A stretch of DNA of 64,000 nucleotides from Oenanthe sinensis. Its lineage: Eukaryota > Streptophyta > Magnoliopsida > Apiales > Apiaceae. Positions within the stretch are counted from its first letter, which is position 1, and each line of letters opens with the position of its first letter. This document shows positions 43,017 to 54,206 of this stretch, piece by piece. The stretch spans positions 51,275,455-51,339,454 of the forward strand of contig CM053799.1 of the NCBI GenBank assembly GCA_028671895.1, read 5' to 3'. A program made the translations under genes and the position numbers. The notes under the pieces were generated by a model. It made no database searches. It saw only the letters and a program-made list of their open reading frames with translations, and was not told the DNA's origin.

Positions 43017-44965
43017 TGTTAGGTCCCGAAATATCGTAGAAGGGGGGTTGAATATGATACTCACTAAATTAAAAAATTCTTTCGAATATTTTGCTGATAA
43101 ATAATTTAGAGTTCGGTTAGTGGGTTCGAATTCATGAGGTGAATAGTGTTTAGGAGGCTGGCTTACAAATTTTCTGTATTTATGAATAAACAATAAAGTT
43201 CTAGAAAATCAACAAATAATTAAATGAGACAGGTTTCGGGGAATATAACTTTCGTATATAATCCCTGAGGTTGCTACACCCAGTTAAAAATATAACTGGC
43301 TTCTAAAGAACAGATTAGTTCTTTGTTTCTACAAAGAGATATGACTGATTCCTATTACAATGTATAGATCTGTGAATGAACAAAAAGGAAATCAATCTAA
43401 CGAGAGTGTTTTATAATAGCCCTATATTTTTACAACATAATGAACCGGCTAGATTATAAAACTCCGGTGAAGAAGGTATGTGTATAGCTTTGTATCTCTT
43501 CTTCTCCGGCTTCTGTATCTCTCTGTATCTCTTTGTTTCTGTGTGTATATTTTCACACACACACCAAATGAATTAGATTCATTTGTTTATATAGTGTAGG
43601 CTTCTCAATAATTGAACTGCTGTTGTGAGTGTCGAATTCTTTTCCCCTGTATGTTGACTTGAGTTGACTTTGAGAAACCCATGGATATTTTCTAGGTGTC
43701 GAATATTGTTTTCATGTATTGAACACTTAGAAAATATTCCATGTGTCGAATTCCTTAGTCACATGTAATTGCCTTAGTCACAAATAGGTGGGTGTCGAAT
43801 TCCAGGTTCATGTGCAGCTAGGTGTCGATTTTCCCTTCAATGTACTTGCCTTAGAATATAAATTCTATGTGTCGAATTCTACTCCATGTATAATCTAGGT
43901 GTCGAATTCTTCACCATGTACAATCCTTAGGAGTTTAAATTCTATGTGTCGAATACCTCTCACATGAACATGCCTTAGAATATAAAAACTAGGTGTCGAT
44001 GTTGAATTTGACTTTGCATAGTATATGCCTTATAATTATAAGCAGCATATTCAAGTGTCGACACTTTGATGGTTAAATGGTCAAACTACCATTTAGTCAC
44101 CAAAGTTTGGCACTTCTTCATTTTGGTTACTTACGGTTTGGTCACTTGCGGTTTGACTGTTGAGCTGTTCGGCTATTTGACTATTGAGCTGTTCAGCTGT
44201 TTTTCTTTGTACCCTTGAACCTTTACAAGCGCTTCAATCCTCGACCCTTTTCTTCCATTTCCTTCACTCCATACACTTAGTCAATGCTCTACTTCATAGA
44301 TGTAATTACCATTATCTTTCATGTTGACGTTTAGTGCACTGGTCTGGTTCACAAACTACTAACACCGATCCTGATCTTCACATCTCATTTAATTCAAATG
44401 ACAAGAGTGTTGCAGTTCTTTATTGCTTTGAACACTGACTGTCAATAAACACTGTACTTTCACTAGAATCTTTTCAGGTACTTAGACAACGTCTTCATTA
44501 CTACTACAATCTTGAATACTTCATTATCTGTTCTTCACTGACATTTGAACATATAAATGAACTTCCTTCAGTGAGTATAACTTCAAGACTGCAGCTGTCT
44601 TCTTTAACATTTGTCTTTACCCTATCTTCAATTCTTCTAGATTTCTATGCTTCGAACACTGTCTATCTTCAATCAATGCTTTTACACTGAAATCTTCTAG
44701 TGACACTTCTATACTGAATCTTCAACACTTCTGAAACCCTAAAAGTCTTTAACCATTGTTCTTCACAGAGGCATGAACATATTAATGAACTTTTATCAGG
44801 GACCTGTAATAGACTTCAAAACTTCTTCTAATGTCTTGATTCACTGTATTTGTCTTGTCTTCATTTCTTCCTGATTTCTGTGTAGACGTAGTATTATTTA
44901 CCTGTCCTGTTCTAGTGTTGAGTTATCACAATTACTATTCATACAGCTTCATAGTCTCACCAACA
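43017..44965 (-). repeat. 5' LTR of the outer element
   Basis: 1949 bp. It adjoins the primer-binding site on the minus strand (GCTCTGATACCAAT, 43003-43016 on the plus strand). Confidence 0.9.
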
Positions 44966-44970
44966 CCTTC

Positions 44971-45477
44971 TGTTAACGACTTTCAGAACAATGGTAGGAT
45001 AATGTAAATTTTTTAGGACACATCCCTTCTTATGATTCAGTTGTTGTGTAAAGAGTATACGACAAATTAATTCATGCACATTTGTTTATGTATTTAACAT
45101 ACAAATAGGCATCTATTTACTTTTAAGACCGAAAAGCAAAAAAAAGGAGAAAATAATAAAATAAAATGAAAGTATTTTCATTATATATAGATAAATTCAA
45201 GTACACATTCCAAACAATATTCCTCTCGGCACCCTGCCTTCCCTGACCATTCCTCTCTGCTGTACAATATATACATGTATATGATTATTATCATTAGACA
45301 ATTGTAAGGCATTATCTTCTAAAGTAGTCTACAGAAGTACAGTGGATAGCTAGTTTGGTGTGCTAGCTTGTAACCAACTGCAAACATGTGTGTGCTGCTG
45401 TTGAGTTTCTGACTATGTGGGTCACAAGTTTGGTTCTTTCTTTATTCTTGGGTTTCCTTCTCTAGCTTCCACCTCAA
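44971..45477. other. Probable original upstream region of the BAG gene
   Basis: No gene seen. With the CACTA element removed, this joins 51890 onwards and would supply the promoter and leader of the BAG-family gene. AATATATACATG (about 45267) and the pyrimidine-rich TTTCCTTCTCTAGCTTCC (45452-45469) fit that reading (inference). Confidence 0.4.
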
Positions 45478-46440
45478 CACTACAAGAAAAACACGATCAT
45501 ACAACACTTATTACACAACGGTTAAAAAAATAACCGTTGTCCCAAAAAATTAAACAACGGTGTATGTTTATTTTTTGAAAAACTGTTGTCTGACTATGAC
45601 TACGATAACTGTTATTGAACTTATTGTAAACCGTTGTCTCTCTGGTGTACCTTTGATCATACTAGACAAGTGTTATTAATTTGATCGTTGTCTCATATCT
45701 TTCATACAAGGGTTATAATTCGTTGTTATTTTTTTGAAAAATTGTTGTGTGACTATGACTACGATAACTATTATTGAACTTATTGTAAATTGTTGTCTCG
45801 GTGGTGTATCTTTGATCAGACCAGATAAGTGTTTACACAACGGTTTGTAAATGAAACTGTTGTCTTCAGCACTTCCATACAAGCTTTTTTAAATTTAAAC
45901 CATTGTCATAAACTTATTTATACAAGTGTTTTACAAATAAACCATTGTCTTCTGTGACCGCACGTGATTGGTGGAAAAACTTTCACGTGGATTGCTGAGG
46001 TGGAAAAATAAGAGCCCTCGATTGAAATAAGATTAGATATTAGCCGTTAGATTAAGAAAATATATATATATTTACACAACGGTTTGTAAATGAAACTGTT
46101 GTCTTCAGCACTTCCATACAAGCTTTTTTAAATTTAAACCATTGTCATAAACTTATTTATACAAGTGTTTTACAAATAAACCATTGTCTTCTGTGACCGC
46201 ACGTGATTGGTGGAAAAACTTTCACGTGGATTGCTGAGGTGGCAAAATAAGAGCCCTCGATTGAAATAAGATTAGATATTAGCCGTTAGATTAAGAATAT
46301 ATATATATATATTTACACAACGGTTTGTAAATGAAACCGTTGTCTTCGTTGAACTCACACAACACAATTTCTAAGAGAACCGTTGTCTGTTTCACAGAAG
46401 ATTACAAAAATTGCCTTTTCATAATAAGACGAAAATTTAT
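45478..46440. repeat. Left subterminal repeats of the CACTA element
   Basis: ACAACGGT-type words and their complements recur between 45520 and 46390. A unit of about 241 bp starting TTTACACAACGGTTTGTAAA is present at 45831 and 46072, and its first part again at 46312. Confidence 0.75.
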
Positions 46441-46524
46441 TTAAACACATTTTATTAGTTTAGTTAAAAAACACATAAAATAAATTTTAAAAATTTTAGT
46501 TTTTTTTATACATAACTAAAACCA

Positions 46525-47105
46525 AAAAATCTTAACATCCGTACGGTTGGATCATCGAAAAAAATATTTTAAAAACTACATTATATGCAATCGGTATGAG
46601 TCGTGTTAAAGTTAGTACTTTTGAGAGATTTATATTATAAAAGAATACAAGATTAATTTGGAATTTTCTGATTTTTTGTGCACATCACTCAAATCAATAG
46701 ATCTTAACATCCGTACGGTTGGATCGTCAAAAAAATATTTAAAAAAAATACATTATGTGCAATCGGGATGAGTCGTGTTAAAGTTAGTACTTTTGAGAGA
46801 ATTATATTATAAAAGAATATAATATTAATTTGGAATTTTCTGATTTTTTGTGCACATCACTCAAATCAATAGATCTTAACATCTGTACGGTTGGATCGTC
46901 AAAAAAATATTTTAAAAAAATACATTATGTGCAATCGGGATGAGCCGTGTTAAAGTTAATACTTTTGAGATGTTTATATTATAAAAGAATACAAGATTAA
47001 TTTGGAATTTTCTGATTTTTTTGTGCACGTCATATAAATCAATAGATCTTAACATCCGTATTGTTGGATCGTCAAAAAAATATTTAAGAAAAATACATTA
47101 TGTAT
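46525..47105. repeat. Tandem array, about 171-bp unit, inside the CACTA element
   Basis: The words ATCTTAACATCCGTACGGTT, then GTGCAATCGGGATGAG, GTTAAAGTTAGTACTTTTGA and GGAATTTTCTGATTTTTTGT repeat in order with starts near 46530, 46700, 46872 and 47045, giving about 3.4 copies. Non-coding. Confidence 0.75.
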
Positions 47106-48632
47106 TCTATATTCATATTTTAAATATTATATAATATAAACTAGTTTTATTTCATATTTTAAATTTTAAAATATATTACAGATATTCTATATAAATATAT
47201 TACATATATATTCTATATAAATATATAATATTGTATTAATTATATTGTAATAAATTTAATATATAAATAAAAAATATTTATTTATATATAATATTGTATT
47301 AATTCATCCCTTAGACTTGAGATCTTTTGTATAATATTATATTGAAATGATGTTGTATTTTTTTGGTTTAAATATAAAAAATATAAAAAAAAATCACCTT
47401 CACGTTATTCTAGATGAATATGTATGACGGTATTTTTTCCCCCTCAAATGAAAAATGAGCAAATATATTTTTCCCCTTAACAAATCTGGTAAACTATTAA
47501 TCCCTAAAACAAGACTTGTTCCCCATTAACAAATAAAAATAATTAATTATTTTCAAATAATATAATTATTTTATATATAATATAATTAATGTAATTGTAC
47601 CAAATATTAAAATATCACAATTTAACCGTTACTAATTGAACTATTGAATATAAAATATAAAAATAATTTTAAGTTTTCAATATTTATATACTTGTATAAA
47701 TTAATATAGCACTAATATAGTAGCATGGTGTAAACGATAAACAAATCAGTGCTTATAATACCCCAAAACATATATTAATATTTTTATAAAATTAATCTTG
47801 TACAATTTTTTAATATAAACCTCATAAAACTTCTTCCCCTTTCACTTTTTATCCGATTGTTCTTCCCCTTTAGGTTGAATTTCACTCCCCCCTTAAACAA
47901 AATTTCACATCCCTCCTTCCTCGTCACTTCTTCTCAGCCGCCCCAATTGAAATATACTAACTTATCAAACTCTCTCTCTCTCTATCCCTCTGTCTCCGTC
48001 CCACTCTCCCTCTCTATCCCCCTTATCTCTCTCTCAAACACACACACACAAATAGATTGGAAGTGAAGATCGATGGTCTATATATATATACAAAGTGTGT
48101 GTATGTATATGTGTTGAACTTGGTGGGTCGGGTCAAGCAATCATTTGGTGAATCGATCTCGCTTCTTTTGTATATTGTTTGTTCAGTTGCTATATATATA
48201 GTCAAGGGCTATTGATCAAGGTATGATTGTGCTTTATTTCTTATTTTTTTAAGTTGGATCATTTATTTTTTCTTGATTTGTTTGTGTTTGACTTGGGTTT
48301 TTATTTCCGTTTCTTGATTTTTGTGCTCTAATTTGAGGTTTTGTTGGGTAAAGTTATAAAATAAGAAATTAGGGTTCTATTTTATAGTAGGTACATAGAT
48401 GATGATTTGCACAAGCCGCTAGTGATACATTTAGACACAGAGCATACATACATCAATGGCTCCTAAAGCGAAAACCCAGTCGGAACTCAACATATAAGCT
48501 TCCAGGTGGTTGTTTACGACCAGGTGAATCAGGTTATAACCCTTCCAGACCTTTATTGCTCTATTTAGGTGCCAAGTCCTCTAAAAGTATTGTACAGCCT
48601 CAAAAATTATTCTACTACTTCATTCCTGGCAG

Positions 48633-48706
48633 ATATCGAAGGCTTGAAGCGCAAGCTTACAAACAAGCTATATGTTCAGTGTGATGGTATTGTTCCTGAA
48701 TGGGAG
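48633..48706 (+). other. Exon-like fragment of unknown origin in the CACTA element
   Basis: A 74-bp block with good acceptor (CCTGGCAG) and donor (GAG|GTACTT) borders, reading DIEGLKRKLTNKLYVQCDGI then VPEWE. I do not recognise the family. A CT-rich stretch and possible donor (ATCAAG|GTATGA, about 48220) lie upstream, so the element may supply its own transcribed leader. Confidence 0.35.
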
Positions 48707-48782
48707 GTACTTAAACACCAGCTATATACCTTTCTCTTCTAGCATTATTATATCAGCAAATGCATTAGTTTTCAATGTTTAG

Positions 48783-49512
48783 GTAGGAGAATGCCTTGTC
48801 AAACAAATGAACGATCCCTGTCAACTCTTCCTATACGTACCGATAATCGGGGCACAAGCTTTGAATCAAGTGCATCATTCTCTGATTCTATTACCGTTAA
48901 TGTTGTAGACCATCCTGCAAAGACATCTCAGCATTTATGGTGGAGTCACCATATCAAGGATAAGATTACTCCCACAAGTGGTATACCTAGATATCCTTAC
49001 AAGTATGTTTTTTTCTGATCTGAAAGTGAAGACAAGTTTTAGTCTATTCGTTTTTCTGTTTATACTTTACAAGTAGAATATATGTTGGAAAAGACAAACT
49101 TAATTTTGATGACCTGATTGAAAAACCCTTAGTTCTTGGTAAATGTATTCCGACTTCAAATAGAAGCTAACATTGCCCTGTGTCCACCAGTGACAGAGTG
49201 TAACCTAACATTTATGTGCGACTAAACTGTGTATAAGCAGGGATTATTTTGTTGAACTTAAGTCAACTTATGAGCTCAGTCTATAATTAGCTTTCGTTTC
49301 TTCTATTCCAATATTTTTAATATTGTGTAAATATTTGATAACATGAAAACTTCTTCAGGGATGTCCAGAAAGCTACACAGAACTTCACAACTATTTTGGG
49401 GCAGGGAGCCTTTGGTCCAGTGTATAAAGCGAAAATGCCTTCTGGGGATATGGTTGCTGTAAAGGTGCTTGCCTCTGACTCAAAACAAGGAGAAAAAGAG
49501 TTTCAGACAGAG
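48783..49512 (+). pseudogene. Captured CRLK-type receptor-like kinase fragment (two exons)
   Basis: Exon 48783-49002 encodes a juxtamembrane stretch containing SLSTLPIRTDNRG and TPTSGIPRYPYK. After an intron (GT at 49003, TTCTTCAG at 49358) exon 49359-49512 gives DVQKATQNFTTILGQGAFGP, then VYKAKMPSGDMVAVKVL and DSKQGEKEFQTE. These contain the glycine loop (GQGAFGPV) and the VAIK-type lysine (VAVK) of the kinase N-lobe. The STLPIRT and DSKQGEKEFQTE stretches point to the calcium/calmodulin-regulated receptor-like kinases CRLK1/2. The rest of the kinase is missing, and the next frame past 49512 is intron-like. It is a captured fragment inside a transposon, not a working kinase. Confidence 0.75.
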
Positions 49513-50265
49513 GTAAAGGCTAGATCAAGGACTTATAGAGAGGAAATCAGTTCCTATTCCATCAGATTTTTCTTATCTACGAGCCTTAACTTCTTTTACC
49601 AGGATAACTTGTAGTGTGATCATGTACATTTCATATACGAGATAATATACAGTCTCTCTCGCCTATATGTCATGTTAAATTCAAGGTTGAGATTAAATAT
49701 ATGCTTGAGAAGGGCAGAAATTTTGAAATTTATATGTCACTTCCTAATCTCGTGAAGGAAACAGCTATCGTAATTCTGAACTGATATTCAATTTTAGCAT
49801 TAGTAACAGCTGAGGGAAAAACAATATGTACAGAAAAGCATCTGAGGGGTGTCCCACAGGAGGGTGGTCCATGTACAGGCAAATTGTTGGATGAGTTAAC
49901 CAAAACTACATATACTTAGAGAATATCCTCCACAAATTGTTGTAAATTTTAGACTTGTATAAGGTCTCTCCATATTTTTCTATTGTGTGTAGTTTTGTTT
50001 ATAACAAATATTCTCTGGAAGCAATGCGAGAACTCATTCAATTTAAATCTCTGGTACCTAATGCAAGTACAACATGTATTAGTATGATCCTGTTTTTCTT
50101 GTAGTGATATGTCAGCTCTGAAGCATGTACTTGTACTTGCATCCACGCTTAAATTTTCTTCAACACTTCTGCCTGATATAATTTAACGTATCTCTCTCAT
50201 TATTTAACCTTGTTCTGGTTTTACTCATTTTTGGTAAGTCCTAAATTGCCTCTTTGCTTCTTCAG

Positions 50266-50394
50266 GGGATACCTAGCTCCTGAATATGCAGATGTATACA
50301 GTTTTGGCGTTCTTACTAGAAATTATTAGTGGCAAAAGTAGTAGCATGGAAGCATTTGGGGAGGATCTTTTGGTTCTTGTGGAAATGTGGAACG
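50266..50394 (+). pseudogene. Captured fragment of a second receptor-like cytoplasmic kinase
   Basis: After an acceptor (TTCTTCAG) the block reads GYLAPEYA then DVYSFGV, and after a one-base shift LEIISGKSSSMEAFGEDLLV and LVEMW. This is the activation-segment end and F-helix of kinases of the At1g16670/cold-responsive kinase type (family form: GYLAPEYA..., DVYSFGVLLLEIISGRSSS). About ten codons between EYA and DVYS are missing. It differs from the CRLK fragment upstream, whose family has GYLDPEY, so a second donor gene is likely. Confidence 0.65.
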
Positions 50395-51399
50395 GGTAAT
50401 TATGCTACTTCTTTTACATTCTATAATTGTATGATAAAAATTAGCAGAAAATATCAATGTTCTAGTGTATTATTGATGAGGTTAATGATTGCATAGCTCA
50501 AAATAACATTGCATTAGGAGAACTCGGATAGAATTCCTTACATAAGAGGATAAGGTGCTCTCTCGCACATTATATGGCCGAGTACATAATAACGACAAAG
50601 ACATGGTCCTTTTCATAGCCAACCACATTTTAGGTAATAAACTAGGAATCAGAAATACATAATGACATGGGTAGTAAAATGGCCGATACATATGGGCCTG
50701 TGTTGTTCTCTTAATGATTATCTAAACCCAGCCATTGTGGATATATCTTGATACTGATCGAACTGCTAACTTCACTTTCACCACCCTTGTTTCTTGTTTA
50801 ACTTCCATTCTTGTTTCTTGTTCAACTTGAAAATTAGCCTTGACAAGAACCTCCACTTTGCCCATGTACTTGCCTGATAAAGCAATGCTATGTACTTACC
50901 TGATAAAGCAATGTTGTGTTTTGTATCGGTTTCTTGTATCTCTTGAGCAACTCTTGCTCTCTCTCTTCTAATCAATTGGTTTTGATTATAACACTTTCAC
51001 CACATCTCTAGTGAAGAGGTATGAAGTTATGCATAAAACAGTCAATAATTATCTGCGTATAAAGTATTTTTAAGGATTACTTATTGCTTAACATGAATCA
51101 TATAGATAAGAGCAGAATCTTTTGTTGAGGATGTGCTTGTGAATGGTGAACCATGGACTTCTGGAGAACAAGAGATCTTGACAGGTTCCCATCTATTAGA
51201 GTTACATGCTGCAAATGCCAAAGACATGAAAATTGTTATAGAGATGATTATGTATGCAATTTTTACATTAAAAATTTGTAGGACTTGTAGAGACATGAGA
51301 TTGCTATGTATGTAATTTTTACATTGAAAGTGTAGATCAATTAGAAATTTTTATATTGATAAATTTATTGATTCATTATTTGGTTAGGGGTATTATTTA

Positions 51400-51886
51400 A
51401 AATCATTTTTTTATGTACATAAACCATTGTCTAATATAGAGAAACACAACACACACTATAAAATATTTCATCTTGTGCTAGTTGTGTAAATAAAATAAAT
51501 ACAACGCATTAAAAGGAATAAAATCGTTGTCTATAGAAAACTACAATAACAGTTCTTGGAATAAGAAACAATAACAGTTTTTAAAACACTTGACTGACTT
51601 CATTTCAGACAAGAGTTTTGAACCATAGCGTTGTTGTTTCTAGGTGTTATACAACGGTGTCCAGAACATGGGGCGTTGTTCTGTAATCTTTTGGACAACG
51701 GTTATAGGACCCGTTGTCTTTTCTATATTATAACAAGCCTGTTGAACCGTTGTGTTCCTTTCTTCGTATAACAGTTTAAACAAGCGTTGTTTGATCGCAA
51801 TCACACGGCACCTCAATAGACTACGGAAAATTGAGATGCCAGACAACGGTGCAAAAGCGTTGTATGATTCTGTTTTTCTTGTAGTG
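51400..51886. repeat. Right subterminal repeats of the CACTA element
   Basis: ACAACGGT/CGTTGT words recur in both orientations from about 51420 to 51863 (for example GACAACGGTTATAGGACCCG, GAACCGTTGTG), mirroring the left end. Confidence 0.75.
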
Positions 51887-51943
51887 CAAGTTCTTAAAAC
51901 CATCATTTCTTAAATTACCTATATCTATAAATACACTTCAGAT

Positions 51944-53281
51944 ATGATGAACATGAAGAGCAAGCCTGCAGGAATATTTTCTCCAGCAAGAGGAGGAATC
52001 ACCGCGGTTGCAGGCGTCGGGTTTGAGGGATATGCACCTTGGGAAATGAGGCCAGGGGGAATGTTGGTTCAGAAAAGGAATTCTGATGCTGATCATAGTG
52101 CAGTTCCGGTTCCAACTATTAAAGTGAAAGTGAAACATGGATCATCATATCTTGAATTTAATATTAGTTCTCAAGCCAGCTTTGGTAAATTTTGTAGCAT
52201 TCATTTGATTAGTTTATGATTTTTTGCATGATTTTATTTAGTTGTTTACATTTTTTTCTGTTAATTATGCAGGTGATTTAAAGAAAATGGTGGCAGGGCC
52301 AACTGGTTTGCACCATGAGGAACAGAAGTTGATATTCAAAGATAAGGAAAGAGAATCAAGAACATTTCTTGATGTTTCTGGTGTTTGTAATGGTTCCAAG
52401 ATTGTGTTAATTGAGGATGTAGATGCAAGAGAAAGAAGATATATAGAAGCGCGAAAAATTGCTAAAATGGAGAAGGCATTAAAGGATATAGCAGAGATTA
52501 GTTTGGAAGTTGATAAGTTTGCTAAGCAGGTAGTGCTTTCTATCCATCAACATTTTATTGAGAAGTTGGATATTTTAGAACTTAATGGTTTATGTTAATG
52601 TTTAAAATATTGAAATGGGCAGGTATTAAATTTGGAAACACAAGTTTGTGGTGGCAAAAGAGTTGTCGAGAAGACTTTGTTGAATCTAGTTGAGCAGTTG
52701 ATGACACGGTTGATAAAACTTGATGAAGTTGCAGGTGATGGAGATGTCAAACTGAAGAGGAGATTACATGCAGGTGAGAAAAAATTTCTTTGGCCTAGTG
52801 GATACCATTTGTTCTTGTTAACAAGATGTCGAGGATTCAAGCCTTGATAAACATTTTTGCAATTTATCTCCTCCCTAAAAAAAAGATCCATTCTGTTGCC
52901 TTTTAGCAAATTAATTTCCTTCTAAAAACTAACTAAGAATGATGACTTAAATGTGTATTTTTGCAGGTGAAGAGAGTCCAAAAATACATTGAAACTCTAG
53001 ATGTGCTCAAGATTAGAAACTCGATGATTGAGAATGCCCCACTGCAGCAGCAGCCGAAGATTACAGCTGGAGAAAAAATGCAAATAAATCCAAATCAAAG
53101 GCAACAAGAACAGCGCAGAAAGCACAGATTGGCTGTGGTGAAGCCAGTTGTGGTAACTACATACTGGGAAACATTTGATGCTGGCATGTCAACAAAAATG
53201 TCGTATCAGAACTCTGTATCTACAGTTAATTATGGAACTAATAATGCAAGTTCTAGGCCTAGGTGGGAATATTTTGAGTAA
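51944..53281 (+). CDS. BAG-family molecular chaperone regulator (ubiquitin-like plus BAG domain)
   Basis: Four exons: 51944-52184, 52273-52529, 52623-52773 and 52967-53281 (stop TAA). The product starts MMNMKSKPAGIFSPARGG, with WEMRPGGMLVQKR, then a ubiquitin-like domain (IKVKVKHGSSYLEFNIS, FGDLKKMVAGPTGLHHEEQK, LIFKDKERESRTFLDVSGV) and a BAG domain (IAEISLEVDKFAKQVLNLET, VEQLMTRLIKLDEV, VKRVQKYIETLDVLKIRN). This is the layout of plant BAG1-4, which bind Hsp70 through the BAG helices and act as co-chaperones in the cytosol. Lengths and phases fit except at exon 3/4: exon 3 ends TTACATGCAG|GTGAG, leaving one base over, while exon 4 must be read in phase 0. Removing four bases (ATGC) restores RRLQ|VKRVQ and a 319-residue protein, so a 4-nt insertion is likely here. 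A CACTA element ends 57 bp before the ATG. Confidence 0.85.
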
Positions 53282-54206
53282 AACTTTACCTATAACTCAC
53301 GATTTACAAATAATAGTAAATCGCATATTCTGTTTCTTCACTAGGTCACTATTACTTTTGTTCTACTTATTTGGAATCTTTCATTTCAAATAAGTAATAC
53401 TACATAAACTGTTCAAAATTATTGCATAAGTGATCAAATCTGAGCTATTTAGTATCCAAAGTTATGCTTGGAGCTCCGATCCAAATATCTAATGTGTGTA
53501 ACTGTTGAAGATCTGATAAGTAAATTTTCTAATGAGATATAATACATTAATACCGTCTCGTTTCACGAGATGAGTCACTATTTTATAAGCATTCTCAGAT
53601 GATTAAGTAACTTTCTAAGCATTAATTAGATCAAATACGAGAATTAATTGATTTTATCTCGTATAATCTTCGCGTTGTGATATCTTCCTGAATCCTGATT
53701 TAAAAGATATTGTTTGGAGATATTTTCTGTAATTTGTGATTATTCGAAGATAGTCTAGTGAAAAAAATGTACTGATTTAAAAGATATTGTTTGGAGATAT
53801 TTTCTGTAATTTGTGATTATTCGAAGATAGTCTAGTGAAAAAAATGTATCCACGTCATCCTTCTCTCGTGACAAGATCATGGTTCGAATTCTCATAGTGG
53901 GTATAATCCTTAATAAGTCGATAATCCTTAACAGGGCAAATTATTTGAAACAAGGACAAAAAACACAATGAGATTAATGATTAAGATGTGATTGTAACAG
54001 TGAATCATATGAAAACAATAGGAGTGATGAGTAATGTGCAGCAATAATTAATAAAAAATAAACAAGTTTACAGGGTGAAAATGGCTAAAAGGTGTTATTA
54101 TTAGTCCAAGAAGATTCCAGTTCATTGCGATAGTGATATAGTTGATGGAGGTCTTTAAAGTTTGCTGCTTTACATTGATGATGACAAGCTTTAAATAAAT
54201 GGTACG
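53282..54206. other. 3' flank of the BAG gene
   Basis: No gene seen. The stretch holds the 77-bp tandem duplication listed separately and otherwise AT-rich spacer. Confidence 0.5.
53695..53848. repeat. 77-bp tandem duplication
   Basis: CTGATTTAAAAGATATTGTT through GTGAAAAAAATGTA occurs twice in a row (53695-53771, 53772-53848) with almost no difference, so the duplication is recent. Confidence 0.9.

Larger units (their letters stand above)
28347..44965 (-). mobile_element. LARD-like LTR retrotransposon carrying a nested Sirevirus
   Basis: Two near-identical LTRs (28347-30296, 43017-44965) start TGTTAGGTCCCGAA and end TCTCACCAACA on the plus strand. They are flanked by the 5-bp target duplication CCTTC (28342-28346, 44966-44970). 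The primer-binding site ATTGGTATCAGAGC reads on the minus strand from 43016, and the purine tract AATAGGGGGAGATT abuts the left LTR, so the element is on the minus strand. Without the inner element the internal region is only about 2.6 kb with no gag or pol domain that I can see. It therefore fits a large non-autonomous retrotransposon derivative. The shared tRNA-iMet site and GGGGGAGATT tract suggest it depends on a Sirevirus-like partner (inference). Confidence 0.85.
45478..51886. mobile_element. Complete CACTA (En/Spm) transposon carrying host kinase exons (Pack-CACTA)
   Basis: The left end CACTACAAGAAAAACAC and the right end GTTTTTCTTGTAGTG are perfect inverted repeats over 15 bp and begin and end with CACTA/TAGTG. 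The 3-bp target duplication CAA flanks both sides (45475-45477, 51887-51889). Subterminal regions are packed with ACAACGGT/ACCGTTGT words in both orientations, the expected binding sites for a CACTA transposase. Length is 6409 bp. I see no TNP2/TNPA-like transposase. The centre holds exon fragments of receptor-like kinases with splice sites and a CT-rich leader-like stretch. It is non-autonomous and, from its perfect ends, fairly young. Confidence 0.85.

Noticed and set aside
47857..48066. 69-codon frame rich in Ser/Leu
   Set aside because: Translation of a CT-rich leader-like stretch with (CA)n; no protein features.
51133..51315. 60-codon frame starting MLVNGEPWTSGEQ inside the CACTA element
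   Set aside because: It looks somewhat protein-like, but I could not name a family or find splice partners, so it was not called as a captured gene.
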